Below, in pieces: positions 23,926 to 36,923 of a DNA stretch of 64,000 nt. The position numbers were made by a program, and so were the translations under genes. Within the stretch, counting starts at the first letter, position 1; each line of letters begins with the position of its first letter. The stretch comes from Ecdyonurus torrentis (Eukaryota > Arthropoda > Insecta > Ephemeroptera > Heptageniidae): assembly GCA_949318235.1 (NCBI GenBank), contig OX439133.1, forward strand, positions 5,642,020 to 5,706,019, given 5' to 3'. The notes under the pieces are model-generated. The model worked only from the letters and a program-made list of their open reading frames with translations, searched no databases and was not told the DNA's origin.

Positions 23926-24599
23926 CAGCCTGTAATTATTTTTTTATAGTAATCCTCTCATTATGTTAAATAATTAGGGGCCTCTATATCTTTGCTATTC
24001 CCACTCTGTCGATATAATGATTCATTGCAGCTTCATCGGAAATATAATCTGTAAACAAATTTGTAAAGCGAACTTGTACAAAAATACTTTACATTTTTTC
24101 ATTTCATTTTTTCCTTTCTAAATATATTTTTTTCTATAATCCAATATGACAAAATATAAAAATAACCTGCATGATCTATAAATATTTTAACTTTTAGTTA
24201 AAGAAGAAACTATATTTAAAAAAAAAAAATACTTTAAATTTTAATGTCAAAATAATGTTACTAATTGAAAGTGAACGTACTCATGCTTTATGTTGATGTA
24301 TGAAACAAAAATCTTCGTGACTACAATTTATCATCATTCGTGTTTGCTCTCGCTGCCAAAATATTGCCTCGCTTGCGATTTATGAACTAAGCTTTCAAAA
24401 GACGTACTTTTCATTCATTAACTAAAATATCGAATATACGTGTTTTATTTTTATTATTATTTCTCTTTGATTTTACCTGTACGGAAAATAATAATAATAA
24501 TTACAAGAAAAAAAAAATGTACACGACCAAAAATAAATAATAGTTACTAATAAATGGTTTTCATTACGAGGCCAACAAATATACATACCCATTTAAATG
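23926..24599. other. AT-rich stretch
   Basis: A slightly GC-richer piece (24290-24410, with CTCGCTGCCAAAATATTGCC) has no open frame or splice context I can support. Confidence 0.4.
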
Positions 24600-25055
24600 C
24601 TCCTCTGATAAAAAATATGTAATTAATAATTTTGGTAGCTCATTTTTATATATAGGCACAATTTATTCATTATAGCATAATCAATGCTATACGTCATTTT
24701 AATGGAGGTTATCGGCTTAAAAAAAAAAAAAAAAAGCTTAAAAATGAGTATGGCTTAAAACACGTAAAAGTATGTCTAGTATTTCTCATTTAAATTTCTC
24801 CGAAATCGGTGGAGTAGTTTTCTCAAAAATCGCAAAAAATGTGTTTTTCCCCATAAGCGTAATGTTAAATTAGGGGACCCTTAGCTTTCCCCGCGTCTCC
24901 CCGCACACTAAACCGATAACCTCCATTACAAATCATAAATATTAAGTTGTAGTATACAGCATAATTATTTATATTGTTCTAATTTAGAAATGTTTATGCT
25001 ATAATGACATAAATACAGCTTAAATTACGTTATTTATATTTCTCGTTGACAAATT
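24600..25055 (-). mobile_element. MITE Y, copy 4, split by S2
   Basis: Left of S2: TAGCTCATTTTTATATATAGG..TATAGCATAATCAATGC. Right of S2: AAGTTGTAGTATACAGCATAATT..AATGACATAAATACAGC..TTACG. Together they follow the order of Y3. Only the Y boundary is approximate. Confidence 0.65.
24701..24927 (+). mobile_element. MITE S, copy 2, nested in Y
   Basis: Starts AATGGAGGTTATCGGCTTA and ends TAAACCGATAACCTCCATT (19-bp TIR, one mismatch). Interior nearly identical to S1, including ATTTCTCCGAAATCGG and GGGGACCCTTAGC. Confidence 0.93.
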
Positions 25056-25056
25056 G

Positions 25057-25565
25057 TGCAGTATGACATAATACTGCTTTACTATCTTGTTACCTTGCAA
25101 AGTAACTTTGCAGTACAACATAATTAACTCTGCAGTCTTTACGAGTATTCATGTTATTACTGTATAGCATAAATATTGCTAAATTCGAACAGTATAAATA
25201 ATTATGTTATATAATATTTACAAAATAATATGCTATATAGGGACACTTAAAAAAATAAATTACGTAATTTATGCTGCAGTTGAACAATTGCTACATTCAT
25301 ATATAGATCATATCATAAATGTTGCTATTTTGTAATGACATAATTATATGCTGAACATCTGAACTATTATGTTATGTAGTATCATCGCTATGCAATATAT
25401 CATAAATTATGATGTTATGCATAAATGTTGCTGCATTGAGCTAGCATAAATATTATTATACGTATTTATTTTTATATCATAGTTATACATTATATATTAT
25501 ATAGCATAAATTATATTGCAATGGCTCAAAAAAAGCTGGCATAAATATTACCTACTTTTCCGTGT
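25057..25565. mobile_element. Cluster of MITE Y sequences
   Basis: At least one full copy (about 25240-25560, ATAAATTACGTAATTTATGC to TACGTATTTATTTTTAT) preceded by a partial one (25057-25240) with the AAGTAACTTTGCAGTAC word of repeat Z. Boundaries are unclear because Y is internally palindromic. Confidence 0.55.
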
Positions 25566-25602
25566 AGAAGAATCGTTTTGTTGTAATAATGACAATAATT
25601 AA

Positions 25603-25760
25603 GGGCTTTTTATTGGGCAAAATAATAATAATAATAATAACGGCTTTTTATTGGGTGAAATAATAATAATAATAAATAACAGCTTTTTATTGGGCGAAAT
25701 CAGGGTTAAACCTCTCAATTTAACCCAACTGTTTAACAGTACACAGTCAGTTACAATTTT
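25603..25760 (-). mobile_element. Retro-tail repeat Q, copy 1, reiterated tail
   Basis: On the minus strand it ends with GCCCAATAAAAAGCC followed by (TTA)n, and that tail unit is repeated three times. This pattern is typical of tail slippage during target-primed reverse transcription by LINEs or SINEs. It matches 43672-43766 (AACAGTTGGGTTAAATTGAG). Confidence 0.65.
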
Positions 25761-25764
25761 TAAG

Positions 25765-26093
25765 TTAAGGGAGTAGAGTACCGACCTCATATCTCAAAAA
25801 CCAGAACTGTTTTGGGTCTAAATTTGGTGTCATTTTGTAGCTAAGGGTCACACCTAGCCGTGATAAAAATTTCATGATGTTTGACAGTCCCGAAAAAAAA
25901 ATTAACATTAACATTGGGCCTTATGGGCTTAACGTTTTAAAAAATCATATAAAATTAATTTGCACAGTAACCCCCCAAAATTTTTATATATTTGAAATTG
26001 TCTCAAGCTGAAGTATCATTGTGCAAAATTTCAGATTTTTTTGACGAGAAAAGTTTGAGTCTAATGGCCCACGTTGGTCCCTTACTCCCTTAA
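25765..26093 (+). mobile_element. TTAA-flanked MITE DD, related to H
   Basis: TTAAGGGAGTAGAG..ACC at the left and GGTCCCTTACTCCCTTAA at the right form TIRs ending in TTAA. Landmarks AACATTGGGCCTTATGGGCTT and TGTGCAAAATTTCAGATTTTT echo family H. Confidence 0.8.
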
Positions 26094-26154
26094 GTAACAA
26101 TACCGCAAGCTTATTTATGCAATATCAAAATATCAACATTCATACACGGAGAAA

Positions 26155-26316
26155 GAGTAAATTACGTAATTTATGCTGCATTTATGTCATTATAGCATAA
26201 ATGATGATAAATTAGAACATTATCAATAATTACGCTTTGATAAATAGCTATTATGCTGTATAGCATAAATTATGCTGTATTGAACAAATTGTGCTGAAAA
26301 TGATTTAGCATAATTA
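26155..26316 (+). mobile_element. MITE Y, copy 1, interrupted by N
   Basis: CACGGAGAAAGAGTAAATTACG start, AGCATAAATGATG and CTGTATAGCATAAATTATGC words; its end (ATTAATATTTTTGTATATA) appears to resume after 26778. Confidence 0.6.
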
Positions 26317-26778
26317 ATAATGAGGAAGGTGAATTGACATTTTGTTGTTGAGTCAATGATATTTTTGGAAAGAGCTTTAAAAAATTTTGAGGCGATATTT
26401 TTTCTTAGGACGATTGGAGCATGCGGAGTATTTTTAATTAATTTTTGAAAATCGACCTAAAAAGCCTGTGACGTCATCATTCCACTTTTTTCTCGGCAAA
26501 TACTAATCGTTCGAGGTTCAGTAACCAGTTTAATGAAATCAACTCATTCTCAGGATTTCAAAAAGCTAGCTACTGAACCTTCTACGGTTAATACTTTCCG
26601 AAATAAATGCCCGATTGATGACGTCACAGTCTTTTTAGGACGATTTTCAAAAATTAATTAAAAATACTTCCCATGCTCTAATCGTTTTAAGAATAAATAG
26701 CGCTTCAAAAAATTTTAACGCTCTTTTCAAAAATGTCATAAAAAGTGGGGGTTAAAAAAATTCACCTCTTCCTCATTA
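26317..26778. mobile_element. Long palindromic MITE N
   Basis: TAATGAGGAAGGTGAATT and AATTCACCTCTTCCTCATTA form the ends. Arms of ~150 bp pair through ATTTTTAATTAATTTTTGAAAATCG and its inverse. TGACGTCA occurs at 26469 and 26619, and a second inner palindrome (GGTTCAGTAACC..CTACTGAACC) lies between. It is ~462 bp and non-coding. Confidence 0.88.
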
Positions 26779-27431
26779 CACATTAATATTTTTGTATATA
26801 TTAGAAAATTGTACCATTTATATAAATCAGCATACATAACGTTATCCGTGTTTTATTAATTAAAATAATAAAAATAAAGTTATATATAGAAAAGTATTTG
26901 ACAAATCTGTTTCTTAAAAACAATCACTCATTCTAATTGGTTAATGCACCATTTTATACTTTAGTAAAGTTTGTTGAACTCATGCGATTGAAAAACAAAA
27001 AAGTTTTGTTGTTGTTCTACATTTGGAAATAATCTTAAAAATAACGATGATTGTAGTAAATAATATTGTAATTATATCGATTATCTATCAATTTTTACTA
27101 TAACATTTAAATAATTTTATGTATATATTATTATATAAAAAATAAATCAAATATAGATAAATGATTATACTTTTTAAATTATAGTTATTTGAAAACTATT
27201 TTTAAATTTGTTTTATTTTTAAGAACTCGTGCACGATTTTAATAAATAATTTCAATTTTGTCAAAAGATTATTTTATATAGATAATGAGGTTCATTGGTC
27301 ATTGAATTATATTTTCTATATTTTTTTCTTAAATGGGTGTTACTAGTTAAAAAGAGTTTTTTTTTCACTTAAAACATAGAAATGGACATGTAATTTTGTC
27401 CTTTATTTAAATTTTTATTGAGTTTCGGTAG

Positions 27432-27439
<8 letters not shown>
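26779..27439. other. AT-rich stretch
   Basis: No gene or repeat recognised. Confidence 0.45.
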
Positions 27440-27464
<25 letters not shown>

Positions 27465-27642
27465 GGAGATGGATCTGAAGCTGAGTTAGGATCTGCAATG
27501 GGATGTAGAGAAATATTCGGAGAGAGACAGACAGAAAGAGAGAGAGATAGAGAGAGAGAGAGAGATAGACAGACAGATAGATACAGAAAAACAGAGAGAC
27601 AGACAGAGAGACAGAGACAGAAAAAGAGTCAGACAGAGAGAC

Positions 27643-27737
<95 letters not shown>

Positions 27738-27738
27738 C
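27440..27738. repeat. Poly-A and (GA)n/(GACA)n array
   Basis: Poly-A at 27440-27464. GACAGA/GATAGA-type variant repeats (27519-27650) lead into a pure GA array (27651-27718). Arg-Glu and Ser-Leu frames are artefacts. Confidence 0.95.
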
Positions 27739-28119
27739 AAAGAATAAAACAATAAAAATATAAAATTTCCTGCAAACATTAAATATAAAATTAATTTATT
27801 TTATAAAAGAAATATTTTATACTTAATATTACCATAATTACTTATAATATCAAAAGATTTCAGATAACGAGCTCTTTTAAATAACGTTTTTTTACCCCTT
27901 CTCTGTACTTATACAAAGTATATATAACAGAATTGAAGCAGAAAAAAACTTTACTTTTTACTTTATCTACTGAACTGAAAATATTATTGAACATAGAAAA
28001 ATCGATCGAAAGAAAGAAAAAAAATTGCCCTACTTATTATTATAACTAATTATATATTAAAATTTTCCATATAGAATAATATATTACTTGTGTTTCCGTT
28101 CTAATACGGAATTTCAATA

Positions 28120-28162
<43 letters not shown>

Positions 28163-29789
28163 TGCAGTATTTATTACAGGATGTTACTTTTTCACTTTTA
28201 AAATCACTAAGCATGCAATGTTTACCAACAAAAACTTTTAATTATTATTTAATTAATGACGTTATTTATATAATAATTAGGAAGTTTTCATTTTTCATTG
28301 TACTTTTTTTTTAAAGATAATAAAATTCATGCACTAGTTATGCATAACTGTATTCTATAATCTAATTTTATTTTCTTGCGTAAAATACCATTTTTTTCTC
28401 TCTATCTTCTTTTTTTTTTTTAAACAATTTGTAGAATTCGCATTATAGCTTCACAAAATGAAGTCATTAATTTTATAATTAAATATAAAAATAGTTTTTA
28501 AGGTCAATTTTATTTTATTTTTATAATGATTTCGAATTATTATTGTTTTTTTAATGAATTATGAGCGACAGAGACGGAAAAAGAAAATCATATAATGAAA
28601 TTTTAAGTACGATATAAAAATATTGCCAGAAGAGGTTTATTTAGGCTTATGACGCAATTTCTGTGGAAAAAATCACAAAATAAATAAATAAATAAAAACA
28701 ACAAATATAAACGATTCTACTTAAAAATCATATTTCTTTTGAAGTTGATATTAATAAAACATTCTCAATGTTGTTGTTGTTGTTTTTTTTTTTTTTTTTT
28801 TTAGTAGAGTAAAACACGTAAAATTGTATCCCTCACAAATTACCAGGGTCAGTTCAGTATAGCTTTTTCATTAAACGCTAAAAACATGGTTCTGTATTTC
28901 ATTGCAAAACTATTTAAGAAATATAGGGTTTAGTGTCCATTTTCCGCTTTACCCGTGATTCGGTAGCCCTATTCACATTTTTGCCCCAAATCCAATTTTT
29001 TTTTTATTTTTTTTATTTTTTTAATCACTTTTTTTTCCAGTTTTATTTAAAATCATTATCTTATTCTTATCTATAAATAAACCCAACTTTACCAAAAAAG
29101 TACACAATATAAACATACAAATAATATGTAGCTGTTATAATGGGACCAAAAAAACAATCCCCGGTAGTTTAAAGTAAAATCCATATAAATTTCTTTTCCA
29201 AATTATCAAAATTTTAATAAGTATATTTTTTCAATGTTGCAAATTCATATTGCACACAATGCATCTCTTATATAACAATGAATTTGGTCTCTAATTCTGC
29301 AAAAATTATAAATTTCAAGCCGTGAATTCTTGAAATTTGTGACTTAACGTTTTAAAAGAAAATAAGGAAAGAAAAAATAATCAGTGAAAGAAAATTCAAT
29401 TAAAATACCTTAAATTAAATTAAAATTTCAAAAAAAAAAAAAAAAAAAAAAAAAATCGTTGTAAAAAAATTACGTAAGAAAATGTAAACAATGTAGGATG
29501 TTGGCAGTAAAATAAAAATCCATAGTTGAACTCTATCGAACGAAATAAACTAAAAAAGGAAATGATTAATTAAAAGTAACATTACTTTATTTTTTTCAGT
29601 GTTTTTTACAAATAGGAAAGGTGTGTAATATGATCGACCCATGCATACTTTTGCTATTTTACCTAAAAAAAAAAATCTCTTTCATACACATTTTTACTCC
29701 CTTTATTTTACTTACCCTCCCTATTTTCCTTTATATCCATCTTCCCCTACTTTTTTTTTCAACAATGTTGCCAAATCTATAATATCCGA
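27739..29789. other. AT-rich stretch with A/T homopolymers
   Basis: Poly-A at 28123-28156 and 29430-29455, poly-T at 28784-28802. No MITE copy or gene signal was recognised across 2 kb. Confidence 0.5.
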
Positions 29790-30065
29790 GCGTCTCTCCC
29801 TTTCTCTCTCTCTCTCTCTCTCCTCTCCCGCGCGCTCAGTAAAACTTTTTCTCTCTCTTTCAGTCGCTTTTCAAACAGCGTTGAGTATAGACACGTGAAT
29901 TTTTAGTGCACACCAATCTATTACACGTGTTTTTAACAATATTATATAATTTAAATCATTAATGTGATTAAGAATAGTGTTTAAATCAGTGTTTTAAAAA
30001 AATATATACATAAAACGAGACAGTAAAGTGAAACAAAATACAGCAAACTATTGGGGTTTGTTAAA
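29790..30065 (+). promoter_or_regulatory. Candidate promoter and 5' UTR
   Basis: A pyrimidine-rich segment with a CpG cluster (CCCGCGCGCTCAGT) contains two TCAGT words (29836 and 29860) that resemble the arthropod-type initiator. It is unique within the window. It is followed by an AT-rich leader and the ATG at 30066. There is no TATA box at the right spacing that I would trust. Assignment is by context only. Confidence 0.3.
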
Positions 30066-30083
30066 ATGATGCCTATACACATG
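30066..30083 (+). CDS. Candidate short first coding exon (MMPIHM)
   Basis: Two consecutive ATG codons in good start context (TTAAAATGATG) open the frame M-M-P-I-H-M, then GTATGT, a good splice donor, at 30084. A very short coding segment followed by a large first intron is common in animal regulatory genes. The upstream segment looks promoter-like and the next ~2.4 kb is free of MITEs. Read through, the frame ends soon. The exon ends in phase 0, like the candidate at 22903-22986, so both could splice to the same downstream exon, but no such exon is visible. The gene is not recognised. Confidence 0.35.
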
Positions 30084-32523
30084 GTATGTAACTTCAATTT
30101 TCTTTATTTTAAAGGGTTGAATTACCTTGAATCGTACAATAAATGTATTAAATATATTATTTAATAGATTCTATTGATATTTATTATATAATTAAGCTCT
30201 TATTTCGTTTTAAATGTTTAGTTTTATGTGATTTACTTTTGGGTTTACTGTTGCTATGGCCGCTCCGAGAGGGTATATATTTTCTCTTTTGCACAAAAGG
30301 GGGATGCTTTTTATAAAAGGAAGCACAACATACAGAAAAAAAAAAAAAAAGGAAAGATATTTTTCGTTGTAAATGGATATTTTTTCAAGGTTTTTTTGAC
30401 AACCATTTTTAGGCTAAAGAATTTACAATAGCCTAGGAAAATAAAGTAGGTATTTTTTTTTTTGTATTTTTCTTTTATAAAGGGGGGAAAAAAGTACCAT
30501 GAAGGGTATGAGTAATCTTTTATATCGATATATTCTCAAAAAAACATCTTTTAAAGTAGGCTTTAAACGAATTTCTGTCAGATTTTCATTTAAAATTACC
30601 GTTTTTCCAGTTATTGAGTAAGAAATGATATGTATTAAAACATGCAAAAAAATGGGTTTCGCGCGTAAAATAGCCTTTTAATCTATCGATCTTTTTAATA
30701 ATAATATTTTTTAAATTAAAATACGTACAGTATATAAAATCGTTAGGATATTGCAAGGAATTGTGTAAAAATGTTGGAAACTAAAATGATGGTATAAAAG
30801 CAGCGTGTGCTTTCAACAAAAATCGATTGAATTTAATTCATGTTCGCTTCTGTTTGAATAGTTTTTCAAGAGAGAACGAGAGAGAGAGAAGAGACGAAAC
30901 ATGTTTAGAAGTTAAAAAAAATACATGAAGTATAAAATATCAATATTTTAGGCTAAAAATAATCATTTTTTAATTTATAAAGCATACAATTTTTGTGAAC
31001 ATATTACTCAATGTTTGTATGATAATCTTAGATTTTTTATTTAGATTATTCCAGAAATAAAAATATTACGACAGCTGAAAGAAATAAGGGGGTGAAAAAA
31101 CGTGTAAAATGGTGTTATTTTTAGAACCTTTAATTCTGATAACATTTTTAGAATTTTTATTAATATTGAAGTTTAATTTCATTAATTATTTACTTTTGCA
31201 CTAATAATTTTGGAATCTATTGTTTTTGAAATTGAAAATATTTTTTACATTTTGCAAATATCGCAATTTTACGTGTTTTACGAGTATTTTAATCAAAATT
31301 TCTAGTATTTTTATTCAAATATTAATATTTTTTTAGCATTTAGTAATATAAGTGATGATTTTAAATATAACACATTTTTTTATATGAATTTTATTTTTAA
31401 AACTCATTAATTTTTATCTTTGTCACTAGAAATTTAATGTTTGTTATTTTGATAATGTTATATAGTGTTTACAGAATGCGTGTAAAATATTTTTAATTAA
31501 ATTTTAAGTATGAAATGTATATTGTTGTAAAAGTAATGTTTTTTTTGTTAGGTTTCGTCTATTTTATAATTTTAAATTAAAATTTCTTGGAATGTAGTGA
31601 GTTTTTATATAAATAGAATAATATTTCACATCTGTAATGATTGAAATGTATAATGAAAAAGGCAAACCGTGGGTAAAAATGAGGAGTCCAATGGGACAAT
31701 GTCTCAAAGGCTTATTATTTGAAAAATCTAAAATAATACACAAATCGTTTCTGACCATTATTTTGTTGAGTGTTTTTTAACTTGATCAGATTTTTGTGAA
31801 TTTCTTTTTATCGGCAATAAATAAATAAATAGAAAAATCTTAAATTACGTTAAAGTATAACTATATAGTATCCCTTATTTAAAAATTTCCTGAATCCTAA
31901 AATTAAAAAATTAAAAAAAGATATGAAGAAGAAGAAGAAAAAAAAAGGTCACCCCCTTAAGTATGCTAAATTTGGGGCTCGTGCCTTTTTCTAGCGCGCC
32001 CTCTGATTGGTGCTACATCATCACCGATTAGAAGCATTAAAATTAAATACCTATTTGCCTTTCATTAAGCTCTTTTTTTTTAATGTTATAATATTATATG
32101 TACAGTATTTATTAAATATTATTATGTTATATATTTTTATATCAAAAAATTATGGAGAATTCTGTCAATAGTGCAAATTGAAAGTTGTATTTAGTCAAGA
32201 ATTCCGCATAAAACTTGCATCATTATATAACATTAATGTTTCTATTATTAAGTTATTGAGTATCGACGACTTTTTCTCATTTCTTTTTATTTTTTATACA
32301 AAATATTTAATATTTCAAGATTTAAGTGATACAAAGTAAGTCATTATGAATAAAACCCAAAGTTTATTTTAATGCCTTTTAAACAGTTACTAATTTTAAA
32401 TTAACAACTAGCATCAATCGATAAAATTGTCTTATTTTCTTAATTAATTTTTTTGTTTGTATATTTTTGTAAATTAATTAAAAAAATACAAATGAACTTT
32501 TTAGAAAATTCGATTACCAATCG
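30084..32523. other. MITE-free AT-rich stretch (possible first intron)
   Basis: About 2.4 kb with only short homopolymers (for example A at 30337-30351), no long SSR and no MITE. CTCTGATTGG at 32001-32010 is an inverted CCAAT box beside CTAGCGCGCC. Open frames are short. Confidence 0.45.
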
Positions 32524-32816
32524 TATAGGGTGGTTACATTCATATAAGTCGACGCCATATTTGAGCACTAAATAACATGGGCTGGTATAGAAAAATAACA
32601 CATTTTGCCAGTTTAAAAATAATGAGCCAAATTTTTAAGAGTATTGATGCTGTTAAAAGGTTGAATTAGCTTTTCAAGTATACGAGAAATAATAATAAAA
32701 AATTAACCAAATTTTCAAAGAAAATAACTTATATAAAACCACTTTTGCTGAGAAATTTAGTGCTTCTGTATGGCTTAAAAGCGCATTCAGTATGACGTCA
32801 TGTGCATACACCCTTA
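32524..32816 (-). mobile_element. MITE family A, copy 7
   Basis: Starts TATAGGGTGGTTACATTCAT and ends TGACGTCATGTGCATACACCC; AAGTCGACGCCATATTTGAGC and TTTTGCCAGTTTAAA are diagnostic. Confidence 0.87.
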
Positions 32817-35661
32817 TTAGAAGTTTGAAATTTTGTTGAATGGTTATTAATTTTAAATTATTCTAGATTTTAGTTGGTACAGTACATGCACAAAACTTAA
32901 CAGAGAAATACAATTAAAAGAATAAATAAATAGATAAATAAATAATTAAACAAACAAACAAATATATAAATAAATACACACAAGCAATCAAATATAAAGC
33001 AAATAAAAAATTGCAATAAAAGTTACGCTATATGCTGTACCATAGACATATAAATACGTCTATGTATTGTACTGTAAAAAAAAAAAAAAGTGATTTTTTA
33101 TACTACCACAAAAGTGTGTAGAAATAATTAATAAATATATTGATTTCCAGATCCATGTAGTGATAAAATTAACCCTAAAATTACAATGAAGTTTTATCGA
33201 TAGTTGAATCTATAAACATAAAATGCTACTCTATATGATTAGAAAAGATAACGTCATAGAATGATAAACAAAAATATAATCGTCGAGTTAGTAATAAAAT
33301 TTAAATATAAATTTATCTAACATAATAATAATACAGTACTTAATATTGATATAAAGAATCATTATTTTATAGTTTTTTATTTAAATTTTTGATTCATGCA
33401 TATAATTTTATACAGCTATTGTTATTTATTTTTTTATCATTTTTTTATTGTAAATTATTCATAGGCACGTTTAGTTTTTTATATATTTTTATTTCATATT
33501 ATAATTTAGTAGCTTTACGTTACCTATTATTAATAAATTACAATTTTTATTTTATGTTTTTAATCTAAAAAGAAACAGTTTCCAAGTTTTCTTTGCGATT
33601 TGGTAGCTAAACTTTAGTTTTACAACAATTTTTTTACGTAATTGATATACAGCAAAACAAATACAAATGTTTTAAAATAATAATTAATTTAAAAAAAGTT
33701 TGTTTTGATTTTTTTTAACTTAAAAAAGTTTCTTATTTGACTTAAAAGTTGAATTTGACATTAACATGTTATCGTCAAAGAAGAAGAAAAAGAAAAAGAA
33801 AGAAAAAAAAAAATTTAATTTTAGCATGTGTTTGACATAACTTAACTTTAGTTAAAATTTCATCTTTACTGCATGCTAATTTTATATTTCTCGACCGTTC
33901 AGTTTGAGTTTGTCAGATAGCTGGTCACCTACTAGTAAATAAAAGGAAAAATAAAAATAAAATAAATAGTTTTTTTTTTTTTTAAACTTTTAAACTTTTT
34001 TTCCAGTAATAAAAAGTATTGAGTAATCACAAATCTTACAAAAATGATAAAAACTTTAATACAAGTCGTGAATTAGGATTACTATTTTCCTTTTTTTATG
34101 TGTTTTATTGGAAATAAAGTCTAGTATAATATCAATTTTTACTAACTTTATATAAATATGCAACGAGTTTAAATTTTTATAAAATATACTAAAAAGATCT
34201 AAAAATTATTAACTATGGAACTTTTAATCATGATTTAATAACCCTTTGCTATTGCATAATATTCTTTGTAAATTCACTTTAAATTTGTAGGCGTATTAGG
34301 TAAAAAGTATAATAATGGTATAATGATGGAAACTAATTTTCGAAGTTTACTTGAAATGAATGGTATCAAAAATGTATACGTAATAATAAAAAACAGGTAG
34401 GAATGTATTTTTATTGCATTTAAAGCATGCATTTTAATATTAATTTAAATAATTGAAAATAGTTCGTAATATCAGAAATGATAAAGACGTTTGAAAATAA
34501 TGAAAACTAGTAATTTTTGTTTTAAAAAATGTTAAAATATTGCGAAGATTTATAATAACTTTTAATAATACACTTTTAAAAGTGCTACCTTCGATATTTT
34601 GTAATCAAAATTGTCTGTTGAATTATAACACATAAAGAGTGTAGCTTAAAACATAGTATACTCCAATTTAAAATTCCATAACATTGTGCAGCAGTTTCTC
34701 CAAAAAAAAATAATAAAAAATAAAAAGGTAGATAGAAAATTCGTAAGAGCGTGTACTTTTGTTACTCCACCTATGATTGGTCAACGCTTTACGCCCGTAA
34801 CAACTATTCTTTTACTTTATAACATCTACTTTTTTATCCTGTAATAACATGTACACATATTTAACTTATGCGAGCTGGAGTATAAGAACTCAACAACATG
34901 TACATATATTTTAAAATATACATCTTTTTAAAATAATATCAAATAAAAATAAAATTTTTATTTATTATACATATAAATAATTTTAAATTTATTTAAAAAA
35001 TAAACACATCAATTATAATTAATAATAAATAAAATACGCATTATATTAATATATTAATTATTTTATATAAAACAAATATTTAATATTAAATATTTTTATT
35101 ATATTTATATATTTTATTTATATAAATTAAATGATTTGCGTCATTGTATATTATATTGAGTTGGACTTTACATATTATACTGTGAGTTAACCCTATTATT
35201 GGTATTTTTGATATATAAAATACTATAATATGTAACACCTTGCCAAATATATATAATGCACACATATATAAATATATACGTACTGTATTGTAGAGTAGAA
35301 GTTTAAAAGCATAAAGTGGGGTGCGAGCGAATTGCTTTCGACTCGGGTCGAGAAATAAATCGATGCTAAAAACATGTCTCTCTCTCTCTCTCGTTCTCAA
35401 ACGTGGATAATATCCTACTCTCTATACTACCAACACTATAGGTCAAATTGCAATGGTGGATTTTATTTAAAAGGCTAAAAATTAGGCAATTTGTTTGTAA
35501 AATTTTTTATGAAAATGTTTCGTTCAAAAATACTGTTTAAAATTTTCATCACGAGATATTTTTTTATTTACTTTTTTTTTTATTTGATTTCCATAATTTT
35601 AGGATTTGTTCTTCTCATCTGTTGAAGTGTTTGCAATTTTTATCATACATTAGAGGCAATT
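32817..35661. other. AT-rich stretch
   Basis: No MITE or gene recognised over 2.8 kb. A short (TC)n lies at 35376-35391 in a GC-richer context (GGGTGCGAGCGAATTGC, GACTCGGGTCGAG). TGATTGGTC at 34775 is an inverted CCAAT word. Confidence 0.45.
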
Positions 35662-35812
35662 TTAACCAGATGCACCCCCTTTTCTCGGATTCTAATCAAG
35701 CTATAGGGATAAAATTTAACAAGTATGAACTTCTATATTACAGCATTCACCTGTAAAATTTTGGCGTTTATGGGAGGAAATTGTTTCAGAAAAAATGGGT
35801 GCATCCGGTTGT
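35662..35812. mobile_element. MITE CC, copy 1
   Basis: TTAACCAGATGCACCCCCTTTT and AAAAATGGGTGCATCCGGTT are inverted ends; internal TCTCGGATTCTAATCAAG and CACCTGTAAAATTTTGG match copies at 53425 and 60725. Confidence 0.8.
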
Positions 35813-36450
35813 AATCAGGGTGTACTTGTTATGCTATATAAAGTATAATTATTATTTCAATAGTTATTGGTGAAATTAGCTATATCATATTTTTGCACTT
35901 TTATTCCATCATAATGTCTCCGAGTCTTAAAAAAATTGTAAAATAAATTTCAGATTATTTTCTATAAAGATTTTGCACCAACGCTGTTTAGGTTAGGTTG
36001 ACTTTTTTTTCTTTTTGCCTTGAATTTAGAAATAAAAAAGACAGGTACAGTACCGTAAATTTCAGGTGTGGTAGGTACCGCTGTTTTTTTTTTGTCAAAA
36101 TATTCTAATTTTTTATAAGTAAGAGCTTTTTACTACTTAAGGGACCGTGTATGTTGAAACAGTCTCCGTAAGATTAGCATGCAAAAGAGACTTTTAGTAT
36201 TTACGTTCTCTCCCTCTGAATATGATGTAATTATGACTGAAATTTATTATGCTGTAATCAGCATAAAATTTCGCTTTGAGGCCTGTTGATAAAATTTTTA
36301 TATTATCAATAGATTTTTTTATAATTAATTTCAAACTTTGATAATTTTTTAGTAAAGTTGCATATTTATTTTAGTGGTAACATTTACTGTCGTCAATAAG
36401 TCTGCGTACTGTATATAATACAATAGAACTGCTGCACCTTTGTAAGTCAA
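35813..36450. other. AT-rich spacer
   Basis: Nothing recognised apart from short T runs. Confidence 0.4.
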
Positions 36451-36923
36451 AAAGTGCAGTAAAAAGTAAGTGAACAAAGAGCAGTTTTTCAATAGAAGAG
36501 ATTACCTGCTACCTGACAACACGGGACCCAATTATTTTATGCGTCAATGATTTTGATAACTTGCGAAGTAACAGTCACAGTGAATCAAATTTATTTTAAA
36601 TGTTAGTTTTATTAAAAATCATGCATATTTCTTTTTTGATCGAAGTTATAGCTTCATATTAAAGTAATATATTCAAATAAAAAATATTACATACTACTCA
36701 TTATTTTAAAATCACGGTAGTTAAAAATATCACTAGAACTTCGATCAAAAAAGAAATATGTATGATTTTTAATAAAACTAACATCTAAAATAAATTTGAT
36801 TTACTGTGAAAATTACTTCTCGGGTTATCAAAATCATTGACGCGTAGTTAATTGGGTCGTGTTGTCAGGTAGCATTAATCCCTTTTATCTCTCTTTTTTC
36901 ACTTACTTTTTATTGCAACTTTA
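36451..36923. mobile_element. Long palindromic MITE P
   Basis: GCAGTAAAAAGTAAGTGAA at the left and TTCACTTACTTTTTATTGC at the right pair. Arms of ~180-200 bp continue through TACCTGACAACACGGGACCC / GGGTCGTGTTGTCAGGTA and AAAAATCATGCATATTTC / GAAATATGTATGATTTTT. The loop is ~70 bp. No TGACGTCA is present. Non-coding. Confidence 0.88.
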
